The notes: a model not told the origin generated them from the sequence alone. DNA of 35,804 bases from Phycisphaerae bacterium (GCA_016873275.1 VGXO01000032.1:1-35804); one strand, 5' to 3'; shown: positions 25,278 to 33,600, numbered from the stretch's first letter. A program made the numbers and translations.

Positions 25278-25774
25278 CGCGCCTGCTCCGCCGTCCCGCG
25301 GCGATCGCGATCCTCGCCCTCCTCCTCGCGCGGCTCGACCACGCCGCGCTCGCCGATGGCGGGGCGCTCGTCGCGCGAGGACGCCTCCTCGACGGATCCC
25401 CCGCGGCGGTCTTCATCGCCCCGGTGCCGCCGCGGGTCGGGCTCGTGCAGGTCGAGGCGGTGGCGGAGGTCTGGCGCCGCGTGCCCCCGACGATCCGCCT
25501 CGAGCGGGCGGGCGTCGTGCTCGAGGCGACCGCCTCGCCCTCGGAGATCGATCCCCTCGCCGCGGTCGCCGACCTCGAGGTGCCCGAGCCGGGCGAGTGG
25601 CATCTCGTCGTCGAGAGCGCGGCGGGTCGTCTCGAGGCGACCGTGCCGATCGCCGGCGTCCCGCCCGCGTGGCAGGCGCGGCTCCCGTGGATGCTCGCGT
25701 GGGTGCCGGTCGCGGCGATCCTCCTCCTTCGAGGTCGCCTCGTCGCGGCGCGATCGACGCCCGAGTCCGCCTGA
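25274..25774 (+). CDS. Small exported protein with C-terminal membrane anchor, end of respiratory operon
   Basis: The 166-residue product overlaps the CtaG-fusion stop (ATGA), so it is translationally coupled. It has a signal peptide (LLRRPAAIAILALLLARLDHAALA), a beta-rich middle (PTIRLERAGVVLEATA, GEWHLVVESAAGRLEATVPI) and a C-terminal helix (LPWMLAWVPVAAILLLRGRL). The layout resembles FixH/YtkA-like proteins that sit beside oxidase and copper genes, but I cannot confirm the family. A role in oxidase maturation is inferred from position only. Confidence 0.65.
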   Translation: MTRLLRRPAAIAILALLLARLDHAALADGGALVARGRLLDGSPAAVFIAPVPPRVGLVQVEAVAEVWRRVPPTIRLERAGVVLEATASPSEIDPLAAVADLEVPEPGEWHLVVESAAGRLEATVPIAGVPPAWQARLPWMLAWVPVAAILLLRGRLVAARSTPESA

Positions 25775-25833
25775 AGGTCGGCGTCCCTCGCGCGATCCGC
25801 GCCGCTGCGTGCGTCGCCTCACGTCGCCACGGC

Positions 25834-26130
25834 TCAGATCGCCGCGGCGATCCGGCGGTCCGCGTCGGGCGCGAGCCGCCGCGCCCAGCACGCGTCGAGC
25901 CGCGCCGGCAGCGGGGTCAGCTGCGGGCACGCGGCGAGGAAGCGGAAGACCGCCGCCGCGACGCGCTTCGGCGAGGCGTCGCCGCCGGGCGAGAAGAGGT
26001 CGTAGTCGCTCCACGCGAGGCGCAGGCGGTGGAGGGGCGAACCATCGCCGCCCGCGCGGATCGAGAAGATCCAGCAGCCGGGCAACTCCTCCTCGGCGAC
26101 GATCTCGACCTCGGGCGTGGGGTCGCTCAC
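25834..26130 (-). CDS. Small hypothetical protein
   Basis: The product is 98 residues from the GTG at 26130; a second in-frame GTG at 26142 would add four. The later start is preferred because the -10-like TACCGT (26146-26141) overlaps the first GTG. The chain is a short alpha/beta protein (VEIVAEEELPGCWIFSIRAG, RVAAAVFRFLAACPQL) with no known motif. It has normal codon usage for the window. It is convergent with the respiratory operon and divergent from the permease gene. I do not recognise a family. Confidence 0.55.
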   Translation of the reverse strand: MSDPTPEVEIVAEEELPGCWIFSIRAGGDGSPLHRLRLAWSDYDLFSPGGDASPKRVAAAVFRFLAACPQLTPLPARLDACWARRLAPDADRRIAAAI

Positions 26131-26140
26131 GATGGGCGGC

Positions 26141-26150
26141 ACGGTAGCAT
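26141..26150. promoter_or_regulatory. Overlapping divergent -10-like boxes
   Basis: Plus strand TAGCAT (26145-26150) lies 73 nt before the permease ATG. Minus strand TACCGT (26146-26141) lies 10 nt before the small hypothetical gene's GTG. No clear -35 boxes. Confidence 0.3.
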
Positions 26151-26223
26151 CCGACCGCGGGTCGTCTCCCCCCTCGGCGAACCCCCGCGTCTAGACCGCC
26201 CGACCGCCCGACCGCCCCAGCGC

Positions 26224-27552
26224 ATGGTCTTCCTCGTCGAGACGCTTCGCCTCGGGCTCAACAACCTGAGGCTCCATGCGCTCCGCTCGGTGCTGACGAG
26301 CCTCGGGATCATCCTCGGGGTCGCCGCGGTGATCGTGGTGGTCGCGATCGGCGAGGGGAACAAGCGCGCCGCCCTCCGCGACATCGAGTCGCTCGGCGCG
26401 ACCAACATCATCGTCCGCTCCTCGACGCCGCCCGCCACGCAGAACGCCTCCGCGACGACGAGCTTCGTCATCTCCTACGGGCTCCGCTACGAGGACCTGC
26501 GGCGCCTCGACCACTGGATGGGCGACGCCCGGCAGATCGTGCCGCTCAAGTCGGTGGGCGCGGAGATCCGCCGCGGTCCCTCCCGCACCATCAGCCAGAC
26601 CTTCGGCACCCTGCCCGAGCTGCAGCGCACCGCGAACCTCCGGGTGAAGCCCCGCGGTCGCTACCTCTCCGCGGAGGACGAGCAGTCCGTGGCGCCGGTC
26701 GCGGTGATCGGCGCCGAGGTCGCGGCGCAGTTCTTCCCGCTCGAGGACCCGCTCGGGCAGGACCTCCGGATCGACGAGGAGGTCTTCCGCGTGGTGGGCG
26801 TCCTCGAGCCGGTCGGCTTCGCGGGCGGCGCGGGGGCGGCGCTCGTGAACCGCGACCTCAACAAGGACGTGCACATTCCCCTCTCGACCGCGCGGCAGCG
26901 CTTCGGCGACATCGTGGTGCGCCGCCAGAGCGGCTCCTTCTCCGGCGAGCAGGTCGAGCTGCACGAGGTCTACCTCTCCGCGCCGGACACCGCGGCGGTG
27001 CTCGACATGGCGGAGCGGGTGCGGCGGGTCGTCGAGACCGGGCACCCGGGGCTCGAGGACGTCCAGCTCATCGTCCCCTGGGAGCTCCTCGAGAACGCGA
27101 AGAAGGCGCTCGTCGTCTGGAACATCATGCTCGTCTCGATCGCCGCGATCAGCCTGCTCGTCGGCGGCATCGGGATCATGAACATCATGCTCGCCTCGAT
27201 CACCGAGCGGACCCGCGAGATCGGGATCCGCCGCGCCCTCGGGGCGACCCGCCGGCACATCGTGAGCCAGTTCCTCGTCGAGACCGGCACGCTCTCGACG
27301 GTCGGGGGCGTGCTCGGGATCCTGCTGGGGATCGGCGTGGCGCTCGGGCTCCGCACGCTGGTCCCGTGGCTCCTGAGCCTGCCGGTCTTCCGGGGCATCG
27401 CCGAGGGGCAGTTCTCCCTCGAGCCGCAGGTGACCGCGTGGTCGATCCTCGCAAGCTTCCTCGTCGCGGCGGGGGTCGGGCTCATCTTCGGGATCTACCC
27501 CGCGGTCGTCGCGAGCCGCAAGGACCCGATCGAGGCGCTCCGCCACGACTGA
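26224..27552 (+). CDS. MacB-type ABC transporter permease
   Basis: The 442-residue product has the MacB/FtsX layout. An N-terminal helix (LRSVLTSLGIILGVAAVIVVV) is followed by a periplasmic MacB-type domain of about 220 residues (EQSVAPVAVIGAEVAAQFFP, GQDLRIDEEVFRVVGVLE). Three C-terminal helices carry the conserved coupling segment ITERTREIGIRRALGATRR. MacB permeases move substrates or drive mechanotransmission from the inner membrane, using a separate or fused ATPase. No ATPase or membrane-fusion gene is within this window beside it. The gene stands alone between divergent and convergent neighbours. The substrate is unknown. Confidence 0.9.
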   Translation: MVFLVETLRLGLNNLRLHALRSVLTSLGIILGVAAVIVVVAIGEGNKRAALRDIESLGATNIIVRSSTPPATQNASATTSFVISYGLRYEDLRRLDHWMGDARQIVPLKSVGAEIRRGPSRTISQTFGTLPELQRTANLRVKPRGRYLSAEDEQSVAPVAVIGAEVAAQFFPLEDPLGQDLRIDEEVFRVVGVLEPVGFAGGAGAALVNRDLNKDVHIPLSTARQRFGDIVVRRQSGSFSGEQVELHEVYLSAPDTAAVLDMAERVRRVVETGHPGLEDVQLIVPWELLENAKKALVVWNIMLVSIAAISLLVGGIGIMNIMLASITERTREIGIRRALGATRRHIVSQFLVETGTLSTVGGVLGILLGIGVALGLRTLVPWLLSLPVFRGIAEGQFSLEPQVTAWSILASFLVAAGVGLIFGIYPAVVASRKDPIEALRHD

Positions 27553-27594
27553 TGCCGCGGCGTCCGCGCCCCGCCCCGACCGAGGAGCGCGACC

Positions 27595-29163
27595 TCACGT
27601 GCTCGGCATGAGCGGCGCCGCCGGCACCGCGCTGAAGGCAAGCGGCAGCTCGACCGCGAAGGTCGATCCGCGACCAGGCTCGGAGACCACCGAGACCGAC
27701 GCGCCGAGGCGGTCGGCAAGCTCGCGGCAGATCGCGAGCCCGAGCCCGGTGCCGCCGTGCGTGCGGGTGTGGCTCGCGTCCACCTGCCGGAACTTCTCGA
27801 AGATCCGGTCCTGCATGTCGTAGGGGATGCCCGGTCCCTCGTCGGCGACGGCGAGGCGGACGCCGCCCGAGCGGTCCGGGCGGGTCACCCGGTCGGCGGA
27901 GATGGTGATCGTGCCGCCCTCGGGGGAGAACTTCACGGCGTTCGAGAGGAAGTTGAAGAGGATCTGCTGCAGCTTGCCGGCGTCGGTCTCGACGAGGGGA
28001 AGCTCCGCCGCGACCTTCGTCGCGAGCCGAAGCGCCCGCGCGTCCGCCTGCGGTCGGAGGATGGTCACGAGCCCCTCGACGAGCGAGGAGACGCTCGTCG
28101 GCTCGATCGCGAGCTCCACCCGACCCGCCTCGATCTTCGCCATCTCGAGGAGCTCGTTGATCATCTCGAGGAGCCGCCGGGCGCTGGTCAGGATGTTCCC
28201 GATGTAGCGCATCCGCTTGGGATCCGCGGCGGGATCGGTGCGGGCGAGCTCGGAGAGCAGGTCGGCGAAGCCGATGATCGAGTTGAGCGGCGTGCGGAGC
28301 TCGTGGCTGACGTTCGCGACGAACTCGCTCTTGAGGCGGTTCGACTCGTAGAGCCCGATGTTCGCCTCGGAGAGCTCGCCCACCTTGAGGTCGAGCGACT
28401 GGTTGATCGCCTCGAGCCGCTTCCGGGTCTCCTCGATCTGGTCGAGCATCCCGTTGAGCCCGACCGCGAGCCGCTCGAAGTCGTCGCCCGTGCGGATCCC
28501 CGAGCGCGCCGCGAGGTCGCCCTTCTCGACCCGCGCGACGGTGTCCCGCAGGTCCCGCACCGGCGAGAGGATCAGCGTGGTGAGGATCGCGTGGAAGACG
28601 AGGATCGCCAGCACCCCCGCCGCAAGACCGCTCGCCACGATCCAGACCCGGTTGCGGGCGAGCTGCCCCGCCGCCACCGGGCTGGTGCGGTCGATGACGA
28701 GGATCGCCCGCAGCGGGTTGCTCACCGAGGGCACCGAGACCCGCGGCGAGAAGTCGATGATCCACGCGTCGCGGAGTCGGCTCCACTCGCTCTCGCGGAT
28801 CGCCCGGGCGTAGCGGTAGAGCGTGCGGGTCGAGGACTCCTCCACCTCGAACTCGTCGACGACCGCGGGGTCCTCCTCGAACGCCCGGATCGAGCGGGAG
28901 AGGAAGGGATCCTCCTCGTCGTCCGGATCGAGCGTCGAGACATCGATGAGCCGCATCGGGATGGCGAGCCCCTCGGAGCGACCGAGGCTGAAGCCGTTCT
29001 CGAGCCAGGTCTCCGCGAGCTGCCGGGAGACCTCGAGCTGGTTCTCCCGCACGAGCCGCTGGGTGCGGATCCACGGGACGCTGAGCGCCGCGGCGAGGAT
29101 CAGGATCACCGCCGCGGAGAAGATCAGCTGGCACTTGTTGGCAAGCGAGAGTCCGCGGTTCAT
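27595..29163 (-). CDS. Membrane sensor histidine kinase
   Basis: The 522-residue product has one N-terminal helix (14-31), a periplasmic sensor domain of about 140 residues and a second helix (about 172-195). A HAMP domain (198-250) and a short coiled coil lead to a HisKA domain with phospho-acceptor H287 in VSHELRTPLNS. The HATPase has an N-box with N404 and N408 (NFLSNAVKFS), then ADEGPGIPYD and GTGLGLAICREL. It autophosphorylates H287 in response to an unknown periplasmic signal. No response regulator gene is adjacent, so it is an orphan kinase here. It is convergent with the permease and divergent from the zinc-ribbon gene. Confidence 0.95.
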   Translation of the reverse strand: MNRGLSLANKCQLIFSAAVILILAAALSVPWIRTQRLVRENQLEVSRQLAETWLENGFSLGRSEGLAIPMRLIDVSTLDPDDEEDPFLSRSIRAFEEDPAVVDEFEVEESSTRTLYRYARAIRESEWSRLRDAWIIDFSPRVSVPSVSNPLRAILVIDRTSPVAAGQLARNRVWIVASGLAAGVLAILVFHAILTTLILSPVRDLRDTVARVEKGDLAARSGIRTGDDFERLAVGLNGMLDQIEETRKRLEAINQSLDLKVGELSEANIGLYESNRLKSEFVANVSHELRTPLNSIIGFADLLSELARTDPAADPKRMRYIGNILTSARRLLEMINELLEMAKIEAGRVELAIEPTSVSSLVEGLVTILRPQADARALRLATKVAAELPLVETDAGKLQQILFNFLSNAVKFSPEGGTITISADRVTRPDRSGGVRLAVADEGPGIPYDMQDRIFEKFRQVDASHTRTHGGTGLGLAICRELADRLGASVSVVSEPGRGSTFAVELPLAFSAVPAAPLMPST

Positions 29164-29203
29164 CGTGGGTCCGGCGGTCGGTGCCGAGGATCGACCTTCG
29201 ACT

Positions 29204-29210
29204 TAGCATA
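29204..29210. promoter_or_regulatory. Overlapping divergent -10-like boxes (TAGCAT/TATGCT)
   Basis: TAGCATA reads as TAGCAT on the plus strand (toward 29264) and TATGCT on the minus strand (toward the histidine kinase, 41 nt to its ATG). It lies next to a perfect palindrome at 29216-29240. No -35 boxes are clear. Confidence 0.35.
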
Positions 29211-29215
29211 CGGAC

Positions 29216-29240
29216 CGCGCCGCCGGCGTCCGGCGGCGCG
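29216..29240. promoter_or_regulatory. Perfect 25-bp palindrome between divergent genes
   Basis: The arms CGCGCCGCCGG and CCGGCGGCGCG (11 bp each) flank the loop CGT. It sits 24 bp upstream of the zinc-ribbon gene start and 53 bp from the kinase start, beside the divergent -10 boxes. It could be an operator or an RNA hairpin in the leader of the plus gene. Confidence 0.45.
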
Positions 29241-29263
29241 ATCGTCTTCCTCGGAGGTCGCGC

Positions 29264-29614
29264 GTGCGGAAGCCAGGCACGGATCCCCTCGACGTCCAGA
29301 TGACCGACGTCCTCTGCGACTTCTGCCACCGCGAGTGGAGCGAGGCGGTCCCGATGATCGAGGGGCACCACGGCTCCTGCCTCTGCGCCCGCTGCCTCTC
29401 GACCGCCTACGCCTCGGTGGTCCACGCCGGGCTCGACGACGGCGGCGGTCGCGCCGGCTGCCGCATGTGCCTCGAGACCCGCGAGGATCCCGCCTGGCGA
29501 AGCCCGCTGGATCCGGAGGCGCTGGTGTGCCTGCGGTGCCTCAAGCTCGCGGCGCGGGCGCTCGAGAAGGACCCCGACTCGGGGTGGCGCCGACCGGAGG
29601 CGTCCGCGTCGTGA
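29264..29614 (+). CDS. Small protein with tandem ClpX-type C4 zinc ribbons
   Basis: The product is 116 residues from the GTG at 29264, which has GGAGGT 6 nt upstream. Four CxxC pairs form two zinc sites: CDFC with CARC in the first half, and CRMC with CLRC in the second. The spacing and the sequence LCDFCHREWSEAVPMIEG...CLCARCLSTAYASVV recall the ClpX zinc-binding domain. The second half looks like a shorter, diverged copy. ClpX-type ribbons dimerise and bind adaptor or substrate peptides; no AAA+ domain is attached. A role as a stand-alone adaptor is speculative. It is followed after 64 bp by a tiny membrane protein gene. Confidence 0.7.
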   Translation: MRKPGTDPLDVQMTDVLCDFCHREWSEAVPMIEGHHGSCLCARCLSTAYASVVHAGLDDGGGRAGCRMCLETREDPAWRSPLDPEALVCLRCLKLAARALEKDPDSGWRRPEASAS

Positions 29615-29647
29615 CCACGGCGGCGGATCGCGCCGCGACCCCGCTGG

Positions 29648-29653
29648 TAGCAT
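29648..29653 (+). promoter_or_regulatory. -10-like TAGCAT before the His-rich small protein
   Basis: TAGCAT (context GGTAGCATCC, as at 26143-26152) ends 25 nt before the ATG at 29679. AAGGAA (29662-29667), a Shine-Dalgarno, lies in between. Confidence 0.4.
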
Positions 29654-29678
29654 CCGGCACGAAGGAACAGCAACGCCC

Positions 29679-29873
29679 ATGAGCACGCACGGACACGATC
29701 GAAATCACCCCCACCACCACGGTCACGGCGGCACGCCGACCGCCCGCCGTCGGAAGACGCTCCTGATCGTCGGGGTGATCCTGATGCTCATCGCCATGGC
29801 GGCGTACGTCCTCTCGATGGACGAGGCGCTCGCGCCGGGCGAGGAGGGTCAGGCGGTCCCGGCGGCGCCCTGA
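29679..29873 (+). CDS. Tiny His-rich single-pass membrane protein
   Basis: The 64-residue product has six His among the first sixteen residues (MSTHGHDRNHPHHHGH), then a basic stretch (TARRRK), one transmembrane helix (LLIVGVILMLIAMAAYVLSM) and a short acidic tail. A Shine-Dalgarno and -10-like box are present upstream. The His cluster could bind Cu, Ni or Zn. The basic residues before the helix place the His-rich end in the cytoplasm by the positive-inside rule. No named family is recognised. Confidence 0.65.
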   Translation: MSTHGHDRNHPHHHGHGGTPTARRRKTLLIVGVILMLIAMAAYVLSMDEALAPGEEGQAVPAAP

Positions 29874-29887
29874 CCAGCGCGCGACCC

Positions 29888-29976
29888 TTCACCTCTCCCG
29901 CGAGGAGCGCCGCGACGAGCGGGAGAGGTCGCCTCGCGAACGCAGTTCGCGAGGCGGGTGAGGGTGGTACGACTCG
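29888..29976 (+). repeat. 89-bp hairpin repeat, copy 1
   Basis: It matches 30563-30651 at a constant 675-bp offset with only a few differences. It contains CTCTCCCGC...GCGGGAGAG and the perfect hairpin CGCCTCGCGAAC/GTTCGCGAGGCG with a GCA loop (29930-29956), ending GGTGAGGGTGGTACGACTCG. Confidence 0.9.
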
Positions 29977-30120
29977 AAGCAAGCGTCGCGGGGCCCACGC
30001 GTGACGACGACGCCGGTCTCCGAGCATCGTGCTTCGGACCACCCCCACCGGGCTTCTCGCTGCGCTCGGATCCCGACTCCCCCGCGTCGCTCCGCGCGCG
30101 GGAGCGTGACGGGCTCATGC

Positions 30121-30333
30121 GGGTCCGCCACGAACCTCGACGGTGCGGGCGGGACGCCCGCGGTCCACCTTCGGAATCAGCTGCCGTCCTCCAGTCGGAC
30201 CTCCTCCGCGGGCTCCGCGCTCTCCGCGCGAGGAGGTTCGTCGGTGGGCGTGCGGCGACCATCCGACGATCGGGTTCTCGCGCAGAGAGCGCGGCGGACG
30301 CGGGGGACTCCTTCACCTCTCCCGCGAGGAGCG
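30121..30333 (+). repeat. 213-bp direct repeat, left copy flanking the BACON gene
   Basis: It matches 35157-35369 in the same orientation without gaps and with about four substitutions. It includes the hairpin GCGGGCG/CGCCCGC with a GGA loop (30145-30161). The two copies bracket the minus-strand gene at 30671-34918. Confidence 0.92.
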
Positions 30334-30581
30334 GGAGTTCTCACGCAGAGACCGCGGCGGACGCGGGGGACTCCTTCACCTCTCCCGCGAGGAGCGGGAG
30401 TTCTCACGCAGAGACCGCGGCGGACGCGGGGGACTCCTTCACCTCTCCCGCGAGGAGCGGGAGTTCTCACGCAGAGACCGCGGCGGACGCGGGGGACTCC
30501 TTCACCTCTCCCGCGAGGAGCGGGAGTTCTCACGCAGAGACCGCGGCGGACGCGGGGGACTCCTTCACCTCTCCCGCGAGG
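30275..30581 (+). repeat. 63-bp tandem repeat, about 4.9 copies
   Basis: Units begin at 30275, 30338, 30401, 30464 and 30527. Units 2, 3 and 4 look identical; unit 1 differs by a few bases and unit 5 breaks off into the hairpin repeat. Each unit contains the hairpin CTCCCGC-GAGGA-GCGGGAG. The 63-bp period is a multiple of three, so frames stay open through it, giving false long reading frames. Confidence 0.95.
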
Positions 30582-30651
30582 CGTGCCGCGACGAGCGGGA
30601 GAGGTCGCCTCGCGAACGCAGTTCGCGAGGCGGGTGAGGGTGGTACGACTC
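30563..30651 (+). repeat. 89-bp hairpin repeat, copy 2
   Basis: It is the second copy of the 29888-29976 element, with the same hairpin at 30606-30632. It ends 19 bp before the stop codon of the BACON gene on the opposite strand and could act as a 3' hairpin for its mRNA. Confidence 0.9.
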
Positions 30652-30670
30652 GCGACGATCGTCGATTCGA

Positions 30671-33600
30671 TCAGCAGTCCTCGCCCCACGCCGACAGCAG
30701 TTCGGAGAGGTCCGCGCCATCGACGAGACCGTCGAGGTTCAGGTCCGCCCCGCACTCGACGCAGGCACCCCACGAGCCGAGCAGCAGCGTGAGGTCCACG
30801 CCATCCACGCGACCGTCGAAGTTCAGGTCGCCCGGGCAGACCTTCATCGCCGCGTCGGGCGGCAAGGGCGGCGAGGGCGGCAGACCCAACTCCCACGTCA
30901 CCGTGCACCCCGACGGCACCGAGCAGTGCGGGGACATGGCACCGAAGCGATCGCCGTAGGTCGAGACGTAGAGCGGCGTCGAGTAGAGCGAGGTGCCGGG
31001 GATTTGTCCGAGGTCCTGCGAGTTCCACAGCGTGTTCGTCCACGTGTCCCAGTTCGACGATCCAGCCTGGAAGAACGAGTTCGACGGCGTCACGCCGTAG
31101 GCGGGAAATGTCCCGCAGGTGACGGTGGTCCCGGAGGCGGTGATGTTTTTGAAGAGGAACGACGATCCTTCGCCGCCAGGCTGGGGACTCCAGGTTGGCG
31201 TGAGCATGCCGTAGATCATCGCGGTCGAGATCGACCCGATCATCGACTTCAGGATCTCCTGATAGGAGCCGCCCGGTCCCGTGTAGGTCGCGATCCCGCC
31301 CGGCCCCAGTCCCGCCGCATCGAGCGTGCTCACCGGTCCAATCCCGTAGTCCGGCAGCCCGCCCGCCGCGATGCAGTTGAAGGGATCCCCCGTCACGATC
31401 ACTCGTGAGGTAAAGAGCCCGTAGAGATTCTGCGTGGGTCCGCCGGCACAGTTCAGGTCGTCGTTCAGCAGCGGATCGCCGTCGGGCAGGATCGTGAGCG
31501 TCCCCTGATAGAGGGTACCGGCGGAGGGTGTCGCGTAGAACGGGCAGCGGACGGTAGAGTTCGTGTCGAGCTTGAAGTTCGTGAGCTTCAAGCCGTATCC
31601 GGTGTTCGGAACGCCCGTCGGACCCACGTACGTCGACTTGTAGACGTGCATCGTGAACGAGAAGCCGTTGTTGCCGCTGTAGTCGAGGTAGTAGCCCTGC
31701 GTGTTCTGCGCGCTCTGGTAGAGCGTCTGGAGATAGGACTGGAACGACTGACCGTACAGCTGAAGCATCTGGTTGGGCTCGCCACTCGTGATCGTCACCA
31801 GGCTCGTGCCGTTGCTTCCCGCGAAGCGATAGGGGTGTTGACCGTCGATCGCGGGGACGCCGGTCGAGACGAGGACCTTGGGCGATCCGTGGCCGTAGGT
31901 GCAGTTGTTCGTCACGTAGTCCGCCGGCACTCCGCTGCAGTTCTGCGACGAGGCGCCGGGGCTGCATCCGATCGGTGGTCCGTAGATCGCCGGATCCGGG
32001 TAGCTTGCCGTGGTCCCGTACGCCGTGGCGAGGGAATGCAGGATCGTCTCCGCCACCACGCCCTCCTTGAAGCCGCTGCGGGCCGTGATCACGCCGCTGT
32101 TCGCGATGGTGATTCGGCAGGGATAGGAGAACTGGTCGATGTTCTGGAGGTCGCAGTTGGGATCGTTCGCGGAGAAGGTCCACTCGAAGGCCGCGTAGGC
32201 GAGGTCGGTGGCATAGCAGGTTCCGGCGCTCGACGCCGGGTGCGGCTTCGGAGCACTTGGCGGCTGGCATCCGCTGATCACCGCGTAGATCGCCCCGTTG
32301 GCGGCGTTCTGCTGCGCGAAGACCTGCCCCCCCCGCACGTCGCAGAGCTTCAGGTAGGTGCCCTCCGACCACGTCGTCGGGCTCCCGCAGCCGCTGCTCG
32401 AGGGGTAGTACTGCACCGTGCCCCCGGCGCCGGCGTTGAGGTAGAGCCAGATGTCGTCGGAGCAGACGTTCTGCCCGAAGTACTCGGTGAGGTGCTCGAA
32501 GTTGTTCTGGATCTGGATGGTCGCGTAGGTGCCGGCGGGCGCCGGGCAGGCCGATACGACGCAGGGCGTGCACGGGACGCTGCCCTCCGCCTGATGGACC
32601 GTGATCGTCGACTGCACCGAGCCGCCCTGACTGACCGCGATCGTCGCGCTCCGCGTGGCGCCAGAGTTCGTGGCAACGCTGTAGTTGATGGTGCCGTTGC
32701 CGGTCCCGCTTGATGATCCATTGCTGATCGTCAGCCACGCGTCGCTCGCCTGCGCCGACCACCCGCAGGTCGCGTCGGTCGAGACGCCCACCGAGCCGCA
32801 CCCGCCACCCGCGTCGACCAGCACGGTCGTGCCGTTCGGGGGCGCAGTCGTCAGCGGGCACGCGACGCTGCCCGCCGCCTGCTGGACCGTGATCGTCGAC
32901 TGCACCGAGCCGCCCTGACTGACCGCGATCGTCGCGCTCCGCGTGGCGCCAGAGTTCGCGGCGGCGGTGTAGTTGATGGTGCCGGCGCCGGTCCCGCTTG
33001 ATCCAGAGGTGATCGTCAGCCACGTGTCGCTCGCCTGCGCCGACCACACGCAGGTCGCGCCGGTCGAGACGCCCACCGAGCCGCTCTCGCCACCCGCGGC
33101 GACCTGCACGGTCGTGCCGTCGGGGGGCGTCGTCGTCAGCGTGCACGGGACGCTGCCCGCCGCCTGCTGGACCGTGATCGTCGACTGCACCGAGCCGCCC
33201 TGACTGACCGCGATCGTCGCGCTTCGCGCGGCGCCAGAGTTCGCGGCGGCGCTGTAGTTGATGGTGCCGGCGCCGGTCCCGCTTGATCCAGAGGTGATCG
33301 TCAGCCACGCGTCGCTCGCCTGCGCCGACCACCCGCAGGTCGCGCCGGTCGAGACCTGCACGGTGCTGGTTCCCCCTGCCGCGACGACCTGCACGGTCGT
33401 GCCGTCCGGGGGCGTCGTCGTCAGCGTGCACGGGACGCTGCCCGCCGCCTGCTGGACCGTGATCGTCGACTGCACCGAGCCGCCCTCCGGTCCCTGACTG
33501 ACCGTGATCGTCGCGCTCCGCGCGGCGCCGGTGTTCCGGCGGATCCGGATCCCGATCGTCTCGGTGCCCGTGCCGAGCACGGCCGTTCCCGTGCCGCTCT

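Larger units (their letters stand above)
29874..30670. repeat. Repeat-filled intergenic region before the BACON gene
   Basis: This 797-bp stretch carries no gene I can support; long frames crossing it are translations of repeats. It holds, in order, an 89-bp hairpin repeat (29888-29976), diverged palindromes (to about 30120), a 213-bp direct repeat copy (30121-30333), a 63-bp tandem array (30275-30581) and a second 89-bp hairpin repeat (30563-30651). Confidence 0.8.

Noticed and set aside
30275-30581. CRISPR array
   Set aside because: The whole 63-bp unit is repeated without variable spacers, and no cas gene is present.
29958-30959. Plus-strand protein with 21-residue repeats
   Set aside because: The repeats are the translated 63-bp non-coding tandem array, open in all three frames because 63 is a multiple of three and GC is high; it also overlaps the BACON gene antisense.
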